NCBI RefSeq assembly: GCF_004348735.1
Contig: NZ_SMKT01000005.1
Location: 51,671-115,670 of the forward strand
Reading direction: 5' to 3'
From: Actinomadura sp. KC06
Lineage (GTDB): Bacteria > Actinomycetota > Actinomycetes > Streptosporangiales > Streptosporangiaceae
DNA: 64,000 nt
In this document: one piece after another, positions 1 to 8,712 of the stretch
Layout of the letters: the number at the start of each line of letters is the position of its first letter
How positions within the stretch are numbered: position 1 is the stretch's first letter
Translations under genes and position numbers: made by a program
The notes under the pieces: generated by a model
Databases searched by the model: none
What the model was told of the DNA's origin: nothing
What the model saw: only the letters and a program-made list of their open reading frames with translations

Positions 1-480
1 CACGTCAAGCCCGGCAAGGGCGGCGCGTTCGTCCGCACCAAGCTCAAGAACGTGCTGTCGGGCAAGGTGGTCGACAAGACGTTCAACGCAGGCACCAAGG
101 TGGACGTGGCCAGCGTCGACAAGCGGGAGATGCAGTACCTCTACCGCGAGGGCGAGGACTTCGTCTTCATGGACACCGAGACCTACGACCAGCCGCACAT
201 CCCGGAGTCCGTCGTCGGCACCGCCGCGAACTACCTGCTCTCCGAGCAGAACGCCGTGATCGCGTTCAACGACGACAACCCCCTGTACATCGAGCTGCCC
301 GCCGCCGTCGTGCTGGAGATCACCGAGACCGAGCCCGGCCTGCAGGGCGACCGCTCCACCGGCGGCAGCAAGCCCGCCACCCTGGAGACCGGCGCGCAGA
401 TCCAGGTGCCGCTGTTCATCACCACCGGCGAGAAGGTCAAGGTCGACACCCGCTCCGGCGAGTACCTCGGCCGCGGCTGA
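1..480 (+). CDS. efp: Elongation factor P (5' end outside window)
   Basis: Reading frame 1 is open from the first base, so the start lies upstream; 159 residues are visible of an expected length of about 187. EF-P binds stalled ribosomes between the P and E sites and promotes peptide bonds in polyproline stretches. The visible part starts in the KOW-like N-terminal domain with the loop KPGKGGAF, whose lysine is the tip residue that contacts the P-site tRNA. The OB domains follow, ending with the family-typical [10 protein letters not shown]. Next downstream is nusB, as in many actinobacteria and firmicutes. Confidence 0.97.
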   Translation, partial: HVKPGKGGAFVRTKLKNVLSGKVVDKTFNAGTKVDVASVDKREMQYLYREGEDFVFMDTETYDQPHIPESVVGTAANYLLSEQNAVIAFNDDNPLYIELPAAVVLEITETEPGLQGDRSTGGSKPATLETGAQIQVPLFITTGEKVKVDTRSGEYLGRG

Positions 481-484
481 CCTG

Positions 485-526
485 ATGAGCGGAGCGAACC
501 GGGGGGTGTGGGGGGTCGCCCCCCAC
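485..526 (+). repeat. G-run hairpin element, copy A
   Basis: Begins ATGAGCGGAGCGAACC and continues into a G-run hairpin. Arms 508-515 (GTGGGGGG) and 519-526 (CCCCCCAC) pair perfectly around a TCG loop. It fills the gap between the efp stop and the nusB start and is closely related to the copy at 17701-17743, where the second pair of the stem is changed on both arms. A third, diverged copy is at 1891-1923. Confidence 0.75.
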
Positions 527-537
527 GGAAGACACGC

Positions 538-954
538 ATGAGCGCACGCACCAAGGCACGCAAACTCGCACTCGACATACTCTTCGCGGCGGAGCTGCGG
601 GACGAGGAGCCCACGGCCGTCCTCGCCGCACGGGGCCGCCCCAACCAGGACGAGCTCGCCGAGTACCCGCACGCCGTCCGGCTGATCGAGGGCGTCCAGC
701 AGCACCGCGAACGCGTCGACGAGCTGATCGCCACGTACGCGACCGGCTGGACGCTGGAGCGGATGCCGGTCGTCGACCGCAACATCCTGCGGATGGGCAC
801 GTACGAGCTGCTCTGGGTCGACGACGTCCCCGACGGCGTCGCGGTCAGCGAGGCCGTCGGGCTGGCGACCGAACTGTCCACCGACGAGTCCCCCCGCTTC
901 GTCAACGGCCTCCTTTCCCGCCTCCAACAGCTCAAGCCCTCCCTCTCCCTATAG
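538..954 (+). CDS. nusB: Transcription antitermination factor NusB
   Basis: A 138-residue all-helical protein matching NusB from its first residues (SARTKARKLALDILFAAELR) to the C-terminal helices containing ERMPVVDRNILRMGTYELL and EAVGLATELSTDESPRFVNG. NusB with NusE (S10) binds boxA RNA during rRNA transcription. I use ATG 538, preceded by GGAAG. The in-frame GTG at 508 lies inside the left arm of the repeat hairpin and would add only repeat-encoded residues, so it is unlikely. It follows efp in the same direction. Confidence 0.96.
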   Translation: MSARTKARKLALDILFAAELRDEEPTAVLAARGRPNQDELAEYPHAVRLIEGVQQHRERVDELIATYATGWTLERMPVVDRNILRMGTYELLWVDDVPDGVAVSEAVGLATELSTDESPRFVNGLLSRLQQLKPSLSL

Positions 955-1014
955 GCTGGCCGCGCAGGTCACAGCGGCCTCAGCCACCGCCGCAACCCCG
1001 CAGCAACCCCAACC

Positions 1015-1059
1015 GTCGCGATCGCGACCGAAGGCAGTTTCGAGCGGAGCAAGAAACTG
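1015..1059. other. Palindromic DNA between nusB and the methyltransferase gene
   Basis: The 200-base gap between nusB and the next gene holds a perfect 14-bp palindrome, GTCGCGATCGCGAC (1015-1028), and a 7-bp hairpin with arms CAGTTTC (1035-1041) and GAAACTG (1053-1059) around an 11-base loop. The loop contains GAGCGGAGC, the same core as the G-run repeat copies. No U-tract follows, so a simple terminator is not supported. Confidence 0.4.
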
Positions 1060-1154
1060 ATCGCGCAGCGAGCCGCCAGGCGAGACGGAGCGATGCAGCG
1101 ATCGCACCGCGTTTCTCGACGATGGAGGCCCGCCAGGGCCGAAGGAGGAGAGAA

Positions 1155-1943
1155 ATGCCAATGAGACACAGTCGAGTGCGGAGTGCGGTCTTGTGGGACG
1201 CGCTGCGCGCCGTGCTCGACCGCATCGCGCCCGAGGCCGGGCGGAGCGAGGTCGTGGACGTCGGCGGCGGCACCGGCGGGTTCGCCGTGCCGCTCGCCGA
1301 GCTCGGGCACCGGGTCACCGTCGTCGACGCCAACCCCGACGCGCTCGCCGCGCTGGAGCGCCGCGCCGCCGAGTCCGGGGTGACGGTCCGCGCGGTGCAG
1401 GGCGACGCCGTCGACCTGCCCGACCTGCTCGGCCCGGACGCCGCCGACCTGGTCCTCTGCCATAGCGTCCTCGAGTACGTGGACGACCCCGGCGCGGCGA
1501 TGGCCGCGATGGCCGGGACGGTCCGTCGCGGCGGCTCGGTCAGCGTCCTCGCCGCCGGGCAGATCGCCGCCGCGCTGCATCGCGCGCTGGCCGGGCACTT
1601 CGACGACGCCCGCCGGGTGCTGACCGGGACGTCCGGGCGGTGGGGCGAGGGCGACCGCATGCCCCGCCGGTTCACCCGGGAGACGCTGTCGGCGCTGGTG
1701 CGCGGCTCCGGCCTGCGGGTCGCCGAGCTGCACGGCGTCCGGATCTTCGCCGACCTGGTGCCGTCCGGCATGCTGGACGGCGATGCGGGCTCCGCCGACG
1801 CCATGATCGCGCTGGAGTCGGTCGCGGCCGTCCATCCCGTCCTGCGGGATCTCGCCACCCAGCTGCATCTGGTGGCCGATCACGTCCCCCCTCCGGGGGG
1901 TCTGGGGGGTCGTCCCCCCGGAGGGCACAAGCCAGCAGAATGA
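1155..1943 (+). CDS. Class I SAM-dependent methyltransferase
   Basis: A 262-residue protein with a Rossmann-type SAM fold. Motif I is VVDVGGGTGGFAVPL near residue 28, and the acidic end of strand 2 is VTVVDANPDAL. A later strand, ADLVLCHSVLEYVDDP, is motif IV-like. The substrate cannot be told from sequence. ATG 1155 is chosen because AAGGAGG at 1141-1147 lies 7 bases upstream. The C-terminal residues ([10 protein letters not shown]) are encoded by a copy of the G-run repeat, so the tail has probably been rebuilt by the repeat. It ends 4 bases before dinB, suggesting co-transcription. Confidence 0.85.
   Translation: MPMRHSRVRSAVLWDALRAVLDRIAPEAGRSEVVDVGGGTGGFAVPLAELGHRVTVVDANPDALAALERRAAESGVTVRAVQGDAVDLPDLLGPDAADLVLCHSVLEYVDDPGAAMAAMAGTVRRGGSVSVLAAGQIAAALHRALAGHFDDARRVLTGTSGRWGEGDRMPRRFTRETLSALVRGSGLRVAELHGVRIFADLVPSGMLDGDAGSADAMIALESVAAVHPVLRDLATQLHLVADHVPPPGGLGGRPPGGHKPAE
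1891..1923 (+). repeat. G-run hairpin element, copy B (inside methyltransferase 3' end)
   Basis: Arms CTCCGGGGGG (1891-1900) and CCCCCCGGAG (1914-1923) pair over 10 bp. The loop contains a second G6 run (1904-1909) that can pair with the same C6 run, so two hairpins compete. It shares GGGGGGTCGTCCCCCC with the copy at 17726-17741. It lies in the last codons of the methyltransferase gene, just before the dinB start. Confidence 0.65.
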
Positions 1944-1947
1944 CACC

Positions 1948-3210
1948 GTGAGCCGCAAGCAGCAGCTGCACCGGCCGGGGCCGCAGCCCGGTCCGCCCGC
2001 CGACGACACCGGCTGCCACATCCTGCACGTCGACATGGACGCCTTCTTCGTCAGCGTCGAGCTGCTGGAGCGGCCCGAGCTGCGGGGACGTCCCGTCATC
2101 GTCGGCGGGGCCGGTCCGCGCGGCGTCGTGTCCGCGGCGTCCTACGAGGCCCGCTCGTTCGGCGTGCACTCGGCGATGCCGATGACGCGGGCGCGGCGGC
2201 TGTGCCCGCGGGCCGTCGTCCTGCCGGTGAGCCACGGCAAGTACTCGCGCGTGTCCGGGGCCGTGTTCGAGATCTTCCGGTCCGTCACGCCGCTGGTGGA
2301 GGGCCTGTCGCTGGACGAGGCGTTCCTGGACGTGGCGGGCGCCGGGCGGCGGCTCGGCCGTCCCGCCGAGATCGCGCGGCTCATCCGCGAGCAGGTCAGC
2401 GCCCAGCAGGGCATCACCTGCTCGGTCGGCGTCGCGAGCACCAAGTTCATCGCGAAGCTGGCCTCGACGCGCTGCAAGCCCGACGGGATGCTCGTCGTGC
2501 CCGCGGACGGCGTGGTCGACTTCCTGCACCCGCTGCCCGTCGCGTCCCTCTGGGGCGTCGGAGAGCGGACGGAGCAGACCCTGACCCGGCTGGGCCTGCG
2601 GACGGTCGGGCAGCTCGCCCAGGTGCCGCTGAGCACGCTGCAGCGCGAGCTGGGCAACGCGGTGGGCGCCCACCTGCACGAGCTGGCCTGGGGCCGTGAC
2701 CCGCGCGAGGTCGTCCCGCACACGCCCGACAAGAGCATCGGCGCCGAGGAGACGTTCGACACCGACGTCGACGACCCGGAGATCATCCGCCGCGAGCTGC
2801 TGCGGCTGGCCGAGCGGGTCGGCGCCCGGCTCCGGGCGAGCGGGAACGCGGGCCGGACGGTGAGCGTCAAACTACGGATGGCGAACTTCAAGACGATCAC
2901 GCGGGCGCGCACGCTCGCCGAGCCCACCGATCTCGCTCGTGTGATCTATGTCACAGCCCGTGATCTCTATGAGGGGGCCGGGCTGGAACGGGTACGACTC
3001 CGGTTGGTCGGGGTCCGGGTGGAGAACCTGGGCCCCGCCGGCGCGGCCCCCCGCCAGCTCGCCTTCGACGAGCCGGAACGCGGTTGGCGTGAGGCCGAGC
3101 GAGCCATGGACCAGGTCGCGCACCGGTTCGGCCGCGGTGCGGTCCGCCCCGCCGCGCTGGTCCGGCGCGAGGACGGCGACGGACGTGACGGCAGGGACGG
3201 AACACCATGA
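1948..3210 (+). CDS. dinB: DNA polymerase IV (Y family)
   Basis: A 420-residue translesion polymerase. Catalytic motifs are present in order: HVDMDAFFVSVE (first metal-binding Asp), the YEARSFGVHSAMPM finger segment, SLDEAFLDV (the Asp-Glu pair) and CSVGVASTKFIAKLAS. Helix-hairpin-helix and little-finger regions follow. Near the C terminus RQLAFDE resembles a beta-clamp binding motif. The start is GTG 1948, five bases after the methyltransferase stop, with no clear Shine-Dalgarno. No actinobacterial SOS box is visible upstream, so damage induction is not supported by this sequence. The family makes error-prone bypass products opposite damaged bases. Confidence 0.95.
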   Translation: MSRKQQLHRPGPQPGPPADDTGCHILHVDMDAFFVSVELLERPELRGRPVIVGGAGPRGVVSAASYEARSFGVHSAMPMTRARRLCPRAVVLPVSHGKYSRVSGAVFEIFRSVTPLVEGLSLDEAFLDVAGAGRRLGRPAEIARLIREQVSAQQGITCSVGVASTKFIAKLASTRCKPDGMLVVPADGVVDFLHPLPVASLWGVGERTEQTLTRLGLRTVGQLAQVPLSTLQRELGNAVGAHLHELAWGRDPREVVPHTPDKSIGAEETFDTDVDDPEIIRRELLRLAERVGARLRASGNAGRTVSVKLRMANFKTITRARTLAEPTDLARVIYVTARDLYEGAGLERVRLRLVGVRVENLGPAGAAPRQLAFDEPERGWREAERAMDQVAHRFGRGAVRPAALVRREDGDGRDGRDGTP

Positions 3211-3281
3211 GAGAAGGCTGTGGGGTGACCGGCGCCGGGCCCTTGAGGGGCCGTCTGCTTTCGTGCGCGGCACAGTGCTCG

Positions 3282-3287
3282 TATTCT
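3282..3287 (+). promoter_or_regulatory. Candidate -10 box for the DUF3040 gene
   Basis: TATTCT fits the actinobacterial TANNNT -10 pattern. It lies about 70 bases before the GTG start at 3358, giving a leader that contains a Shine-Dalgarno. No good -35 is seen. Confidence 0.3.
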
Positions 3288-3357
3288 GGGCATATCACCG
3301 TTGAGGTTCGCGTCCTGCATCGGACTCCCCGCCGCGGGGCTGTCGTTGGGAGGTGCC

Positions 3358-3780
3358 GTGCCGCTCTCTGAGCACGAGCAGCGCATGCTCGAACAGATCG
3401 AATCGGCGTTGTACGCCGAGGATCCGAAGTTCGCTCACGCGGTTCGCTCGACCAGCCCACAGGTCCACTACAAGCGCCGGATCGTCAAGGCGGCCTTCGG
3501 GTTCGTCGTCGGCGTCGGCGCACTGATGGCCGGCCTCGTGATCAACGAGGGCACGGTCACCATCGCGGTGAGCGTCACCGGCTTCCTGCTGATGGTGGTG
3601 TGCTGCGTCTGGGCGCTGACGAGCTGGAAGCGCATGACCGGCATCGGGAACGAGGCCGCGGCCGGCGGCGACGGCAGGCAGCCCGGGCAGCCGAGGCAGC
3701 CGAGGCAGTCGAAGCCGGCCAAGGCGGGCTTCATGGAGCGCATGGAAGAGCGCTGGCGCCGCAGGACCGAAGGCGACTGA
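3358..3780 (+). CDS. DUF3040 membrane protein
   Basis: A 140-residue protein with the DUF3040 signature at its N terminus (PLSEHEQRMLEQIESALYAE, then DPKFA). Two hydrophobic helices follow (about residues 43-61 and 67-90) and then a Pro/Gln/Lys-rich cytoplasmic tail. DUF3040 proteins are small, actinobacteria-restricted membrane proteins without a known biochemical activity. The start is GTG 3358 with GGGAGG at 3347-3352; an upstream in-frame TTG at 3301 lacks a ribosome binding site. It is convergent with the transglutaminase operon across a strong hairpin. Confidence 0.88.
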   Translation: MPLSEHEQRMLEQIESALYAEDPKFAHAVRSTSPQVHYKRRIVKAAFGFVVGVGALMAGLVINEGTVTIAVSVTGFLLMVVCCVWALTSWKRMTGIGNEAAAGGDGRQPGQPRQPRQSKPAKAGFMERMEERWRRRTEGD

Positions 3781-3792
3781 CCCCTTCCTGAA

Positions 3793-3835
3793 CGTCCCGG
3801 CCGTACGCGGGCAGGTGTCCGCGCGGGCCGGGACG
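3793..3835. terminator. Bidirectional terminator-like hairpin
   Basis: Arms 3793-3802 (CGTCCCGGCC) and 3826-3835 (GGCCGGGACG) pair over 10 bp, with a nested CGCGG/CCGCG stem at 3806-3810 and 3819-3823. It lies between the two convergent stops at 3780 and 3881. There is no U-tract, which is common for high-GC actinomycete terminators. Confidence 0.55.
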
Positions 3836-3880
3836 AACGCGTCTCCAGGGGTGTCCGTCCTGGGGGTACTTGCCCGGGTG

Positions 3881-6373
3881 CTACTTGCGGCGGAGGCGGG
3901 CGGGCAGGTCGTTGAGGCGGGCCTTCGCGTCCAGCGCGCGGTTCCCGGCCGACTGGAGCGTGGTCAGGGTCTGCGCCATCGTCGACGGCGGCAGCAGCCT
4001 GGCGCGCCAGCGCGTCCCGCGGCCCACGGACGCGGCGAACGCGTCGCGGACCGTCCGGACGTCCGCGCGGAGCCGCTCCGGCGGCTCGGGGGAGCGGGAC
4101 AGGGAGTAGCGCGCCAGCTCCTCGGCGCGGGCGATGCGGGTGAGCGCCTGCTCGACCTCGCCGTCCAGCTCCAGCAGCTCGCCGAGGCGGCGCGCGGTGG
4201 CGCGCGGGGAGTCGCTCGCCCGCCATTCGAGGCCGTGGTCGAGCGCGTCCGCGCGCATCTCCCGCCACGCGGCGTGCGCGGCGCCCGCGGGATCGGGCGA
4301 CGGCGCCCGGACGGCCGCGCCCGGCGGCGCGCCCGGCCGGGTCCGGGTCCGGGTCCGCGACGGCGACAGGGACGGTGACATCAGGGCCGCCCAGCGGCGC
4401 CGCCGGGTGAACGTCCGCAGCGCCATCGGAACGGCCAGGAGAAGCAGGATCAGCACCGCGCCCGCCAGCCACGGCGCCGCGGAGAACCCGCCGTCCTCGT
4501 CGTCCTGCGCGGCGGCGCCGCCGGTCTCGCCCGTGTCGTTGCGGCCCCGCGCGGACGGCTGCGGCGCGGGCGCCTGGTTGTCGGCGGGCGACGACGTCTC
4601 CGGCGCGGGCGCGCTGTCGCTCCCCTCGCTGCCGCCGCCGGTGGACTCGGGAAGGCTGTACTCGGGGGTGGCGGCGGTGCCCTGCCCGCCCGCGCCCGAC
4701 GGCGTCGGCTCGAAGCGGACCCACCCGGTCCCGTCGAAGTACAGCTCGGGCCAGGCGTGCGCGTCCCGCGACCGGACGACCCACTGCCCGGGACGGACCT
4801 CGCTGCCCGAGGTGTAGCCCATCGCCACCCGGGACGGGATGCCGAGGATCCGGGCCATCAGCGCCATCGAGGCGGCGAACTGCTCGCAGTAGCCGCGCTT
4901 GCTGTGCAGCAGGAAGTCGACCAGGTCGCTGCCGTGCTTCGGCGCCGGCGCGGACAGGTCGTAGGTGAACCCGCCCGACAGGGTGAACCAGCGCTGCAGC
5001 CGCACCGCCTGCGACAGCGCCGTCGCCGACCCGGCCGTGACCTGCTCCGCGAGCTGCCTGACCTCTCGCGGGACGTTCTTCGGCACCGCCGTGTAGCGCG
5101 ACACGATCTCGGCCGGGTGGTTGCCCGCGGCGGCGAGCTGCCCGATCGTCGGCTCCGCGCGGCGGCTCGTGACGGTGTAGGCGCGCCCGTCCGCGGAGTC
5201 GCGCAGCGAGTAGATCATCAGGGAGCGCTCGTCCACCCGCCAGTCGCCGCTGATCGACACGTCGGACGGGGCGTAGGGCACCGGCAGGAACGACATGTCC
5301 CTGACCTCGGGACGCACCTGGACCCTGGTCGTCACCTCGCGGGACGACGCGACCGACAGCCCGGGCGGCGACGGGATGTCGCGCTCGTCGAGGCGGTCGC
5401 TGGGATGGCTGTCGAGCTGGGTGTAGGTCCACCGGTCGCCCTCGAACTTGTCGAGGGCGTACAGGCGCAGGTAGTCGGGGGCCTCCGGGTCGTTCGTCCG
5501 GTAGGTGAGGACGATCGAGTCGTCCAGCCGCGTCAGCTCCCGTTTCAGGCTGACCAGCGGGTCGGGCGTCGTCACCGTCTGCGTGCCGCCGCCGCCGTCG
5601 CCGCCGAGGCCGAACATGCCGCGCGGCTGCAGCCCCGGCACGGCCGCCGGGACCAGCACCGCGATCGCCACCGCCCCGGCCGCGATGCGGCGGCCGGACG
5701 CCGCCAGCGCCGCCGCGTCGGGCAGGGCGGACCCCTCGTCCGGACGGGGGTCGGCGCCCGCCAGCGGCACGTCCCGCTGCCGGAACGAGGTGACCGTCCG
5801 GCCCCAGCCGCCGACCTGCTCGCGGGCGTCGGCCATCAGCAGCGCGAGGAAGCCGAGCGCGCCGACGCCGAACGCCAGCCAGCTGACGCCGTCCTCGCGG
5901 ACCGCGGCGGGCACGCTGTACATGGCGAGCAGCGGCAGCCCGGCCGGGGCGGCGCGGCGCAGCCGCACGGCCAGCAGGTCGACGAGGACGGCGACCAGCC
6001 CGATCCCGGCGGCGGTCATCAGCTCGATCCCCGGCAGCACCGGGACCGGCGCCGCGTACCGGTTGGCCGCCCGCCAGCCGCTGTCGGACAGGTCGCCGAG
6101 GTGGCCCACCGACTCCGGCGAGGGGATGATCCCCAGCCACGCCTGGCCGGACGCGTACACCAGGTTCAGGTACAGCACCAGGCCGGCCAGCCCGAACAGC
6201 AGGTTCACCGGCGCCGGCAGCCGCAGCCGCCGCGCCAGCACGCCCCCGCCGGCGACCGCGAGCACCGCGCCGACCCCGGCCCAGAACCAGCCTCCCGACT
6301 CGAACAGCGGGTAGAGGCCGATCGAGCCGGCGAGCGTCGCCAGCCCGGCCATGACCGTCATCCGGAGTCTCAT
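3881..6373 (-). CDS. Transglutaminase-like membrane protein (TgpA/DUF3488 type)
   Basis: An 830-residue protein. The N-terminal ~200 residues hold several membrane helices (DUF3488 region). A periplasmic transglutaminase core follows, with the catalytic Cys in KRGYCEQFAASMALMAR, the His in SRDAHAWPELYF and the Asp in the segment after it. There is then a Ser/Pro/Gly-rich stretch, another membrane helix and a C-terminal DUF4129-like region. Its start ATG overlaps the DUF58 stop as ATGA. The set moxR / DUF58 / transglutaminase is a recurrent neighbourhood in actinobacteria; I infer a role in envelope protein processing or assembly. The natural substrate is unknown. Confidence 0.9.
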   Translation of the reverse strand: MRLRMTVMAGLATLAGSIGLYPLFESGGWFWAGVGAVLAVAGGGVLARRLRLPAPVNLLFGLAGLVLYLNLVYASGQAWLGIIPSPESVGHLGDLSDSGWRAANRYAAPVPVLPGIELMTAAGIGLVAVLVDLLAVRLRRAAPAGLPLLAMYSVPAAVREDGVSWLAFGVGALGFLALLMADAREQVGGWGRTVTSFRQRDVPLAGADPRPDEGSALPDAAALAASGRRIAAGAVAIAVLVPAAVPGLQPRGMFGLGGDGGGGTQTVTTPDPLVSLKRELTRLDDSIVLTYRTNDPEAPDYLRLYALDKFEGDRWTYTQLDSHPSDRLDERDIPSPPGLSVASSREVTTRVQVRPEVRDMSFLPVPYAPSDVSISGDWRVDERSLMIYSLRDSADGRAYTVTSRRAEPTIGQLAAAGNHPAEIVSRYTAVPKNVPREVRQLAEQVTAGSATALSQAVRLQRWFTLSGGFTYDLSAPAPKHGSDLVDFLLHSKRGYCEQFAASMALMARILGIPSRVAMGYTSGSEVRPGQWVVRSRDAHAWPELYFDGTGWVRFEPTPSGAGGQGTAATPEYSLPESTGGGSEGSDSAPAPETSSPADNQAPAPQPSARGRNDTGETGGAAAQDDEDGGFSAAPWLAGAVLILLLLAVPMALRTFTRRRRWAALMSPSLSPSRTRTRTRPGAPPGAAVRAPSPDPAGAAHAAWREMRADALDHGLEWRASDSPRATARRLGELLELDGEVEQALTRIARAEELARYSLSRSPEPPERLRADVRTVRDAFAASVGRGTRWRARLLPPSTMAQTLTTLQSAGNRALDAKARLNDLPARLRRK

Positions 6374-7668
6374 GAGCCGTCCCTGACGAAGTCGTCGCCG
6401 GTCCGCCCGGCCTGCGCCCACGCTCCGGCCAGCTCCGCCGCCGACCGGACGATCACCACCCGCCAGCCGCCCGCCCGCAGCAGCGCGGCGGCGGGCTCGG
6501 CGGCCGTGCCCGCCGTGTCGCCGCTCGCCGCGGCCGTACCGTTCGAGGCGGCGCGTGCGCGTCCGAGGACGAGCACCGCGACGCAGGTCCCGGTGCCGCG
6601 CCGGACGGCCGCGAGCGAGCGCGCCTCGTCCTCCGACAGGACGCCGAACACCCCGATGACCAGCCCGTCGCCCTCCCGCGTCGCGCCCGCCCGGCCGCGC
6701 AGCGCGGCCATGCCCGCCGACAGCGAACGCTCCTTGGACCGGCGGGCCACGGCCAGCGCGTCGAGCAGCAGCCCCTCGAACGTCCCGTCGGCCCGCGCGG
6801 CCGGGAGCGCCTCGCCCCCGTCGGTGACGTACCGCAGGTTCATCCCCGTCCGGACCAGGTGCACCCCGATGGACGCGGTCGCCGACACGGCCTGCTCGAA
6901 CGTCCCGCCGGGGCCGTCGCCCCAGTGCGCGGTGCGGCGGGTGTCGAGGAACAGCGTCCCGCTGCTCTGGAAGTGCTGCTCCTCGCGCCGCACCATCAGC
7001 TCGCCGTGCCGGGCCGTGGACCGCCAGTGGACGCGGCGCAGGTCGTCGCCGTGCCGGTACTCGCGCGGCGTCACGTCGTCCTCGCCCGCCGCCGACACCG
7101 CCCGGGCGACGCTGTCGCCGCCGCCCGTCCACGCCCCGGACAGCCGCCCCGACGGCAGCGGGTGGATCGTCGGCGTCACCGTCAGCGTGTCCGACAGGCT
7201 GAACGAGCGGACCAGCTCCACCATCCCGAACGGGTCGGCGAGCCGGACGGTCAGCGGCCCCACCCGGAAGCGCCCCCGCACGTCGGACCGGATGCGGTAG
7301 CCGAGCTGGCGCTTACCGTGCGACTCGATCCGGTCGAGGACGAACCTGGCCCGCCCGCCGAGCGCGTACGGCACCCGGTCCTCCACCATCAGCAGCCCGC
7401 TCGGCAGCCGCGACACGTTCTCCAGCCGCAGGTCGACGCGCGCCTCCTGGCCGACCGGCAGCCGCGGCGGGTCGAGCCGCCGCGCGCACGCCAGCCGGTA
7501 GCGGGTCCGCGACACCGCGAGCGTGCACAGCAGCGGCAGCGCCAGCACGAGCACGCCGGCGCGCAGCAGGTCGCGCTCGCCGAGGACGAACGCGCACACG
7601 ATCGCGGTCGCGCCGGCGGCCACGAAGGACCGCCCGCGCGTGGTGAGGCCGGCAAGCGCGCGTCTCAA
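6370..7668 (-). CDS. DUF58 domain protein
   Basis: A 432-residue protein with two N-terminal hydrophobic segments (about residues 15-50) and the DUF58 core, including the signature DVTPREYRHGDDLRRVHW around residue 195 and a vWA-like fold after it. DUF58 proteins accompany MoxR AAA+ ATPases and are thought to act as their vWA-type partners, but no reaction is known. The start lies 3 bases after the moxR stop and the end overlaps the transglutaminase start by 4 bases, so the three genes are one translation-coupled operon. Confidence 0.9.
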   Translation of the reverse strand: MRRALAGLTTRGRSFVAAGATAIVCAFVLGERDLLRAGVLVLALPLLCTLAVSRTRYRLACARRLDPPRLPVGQEARVDLRLENVSRLPSGLLMVEDRVPYALGGRARFVLDRIESHGKRQLGYRIRSDVRGRFRVGPLTVRLADPFGMVELVRSFSLSDTLTVTPTIHPLPSGRLSGAWTGGGDSVARAVSAAGEDDVTPREYRHGDDLRRVHWRSTARHGELMVRREEQHFQSSGTLFLDTRRTAHWGDGPGGTFEQAVSATASIGVHLVRTGMNLRYVTDGGEALPAARADGTFEGLLLDALAVARRSKERSLSAGMAALRGRAGATREGDGLVIGVFGVLSEDEARSLAAVRRGTGTCVAVLVLGRARAASNGTAAASGDTAGTAAEPAAALLRAGGWRVVIVRSAAELAGAWAQAGRTGDDFVRDGS

Positions 7669-7671
7669 CGG

Positions 7672-8712
7672 TCACTTCCCGTGGGACGGCACCGGCAGTC
7701 GTTTCACCAGGTCCGCCACGACCTGCTCGGGACGGCGCCGGTCGACCTGCGCCTCCGCGGTCGGCAGCAGCCGGTGCGCGAGGACGGGCACCGCGAGGTC
7801 CTGCAGGTCGTCGGGGACGACGTAGTCGCGGTCGTCCAGCGCCGCGTACGCCCGCGCCGCCCGCACCAGGTGCAGCGTCGCCCGCGGCGACGCGCCGAGC
7901 CGCAGCTCGGGATGGCCGCGGGTCGCGGCGACCAGCTCGATCGCGTACTGCCGCACGGCCGCCGACACGTGCTGGCGGCGCACCACCTCGATGAGGTCGC
8001 GGACGTCGGCCGCGTGCGCGACGGGGGTGAGCCGGTCGAGCGGGGACGTCTCCCCGTGCGTCTCCAGCATCTCCAGCTCCGCCGCCGGATCGGGGTAGCC
8101 CATCGAGATGCGGGCGGTGAACCGGTCGCGCTGCGCCTCCGGCAGCGGGTAGGTGCCCTCCATCTCCACCGGGTTCTGCGTGGAGATCACCATGAACGGG
8201 GGCTCCAGCGTGTAGGTGGTGCCGTCCACCGTGACCTGGCGCTCCTCCATGCACTCCAGCAGCGCGGACTGCGTCTTCGGGGACGCGCGGTTGATCTCGT
8301 CGCCGACGACGATGTTGGCGAACACCGGGCCGGGCTTGAACTCGAACTCGCGCAGCTCCTGGTTGTAGGCGCTGACCCCCGTGATGTCGCTGGGCAGCAG
8401 GTCGGGCGTGAACTGGACGCGCCGCACCGAGCAGTCGACCGAGCGCGCGAGCGCCTTGGCCAGCATCGTCTTGCCGACGCCGGGGACGTCCTCGATCAGC
8501 AGGTGACCCTCGGCCAGCAGCACCGTCAGGGCGAGCCGCACCACCGAGGGCTTGCCCTCGATCACCGACTCCACGGCGTCCCGGATCTTGTTCGCGACCT
8601 GCGCGAGGCCCTCGAGTCCTGGGCCCGGCGCCTCGCTGGCGCCGTGCCGGGCCGGGTGGGATGCCGGGGGGTCGGTCTCCATGAACGACTCGCCGTGCGT
8701 TCCTACTGCCAC
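7672..8712 (-). CDS. MoxR-family AAA+ ATPase
   Basis: A 346-residue AAA+ protein. Walker A is GVGKTMLAKALA, the MoxR insert FTPDLLPSDITGVSAYNQ follows, Walker B is IVVGDEINRA, then sensor 1 STQNPVEMEGTYPLPEAQRDRF and a C-terminal lid domain. MoxR proteins are chaperone-like ATPases that mature partner proteins carrying vWA domains. GTG 8712 is chosen because GAGGAGGG ends 4 bases upstream; the ATG at 8682 has no ribosome binding site. It is the first gene of the operon and is transcribed away from mraZ. Confidence 0.92.
   Translation of the reverse strand: MAVGTHGESFMETDPPASHPARHGASEAPGPGLEGLAQVANKIRDAVESVIEGKPSVVRLALTVLLAEGHLLIEDVPGVGKTMLAKALARSVDCSVRRVQFTPDLLPSDITGVSAYNQELREFEFKPGPVFANIVVGDEINRASPKTQSALLECMEERQVTVDGTTYTLEPPFMVISTQNPVEMEGTYPLPEAQRDRFTARISMGYPDPAAELEMLETHGETSPLDRLTPVAHAADVRDLIEVVRRQHVSAAVRQYAIELVAATRGHPELRLGASPRATLHLVRAARAYAALDDRDYVVPDDLQDLAVPVLAHRLLPTAEAQVDRRRPEQVVADLVKRLPVPSHGK

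Noticed and set aside
508..537. GTG start for nusB at 508
   Set aside because: It is in the left arm of the repeat hairpin and adds only repeat-encoded residues.
1944..1990. SOS/LexA box before dinB
   Set aside because: No TCGAAC-N4-GTTCGA-like sequence was found upstream.
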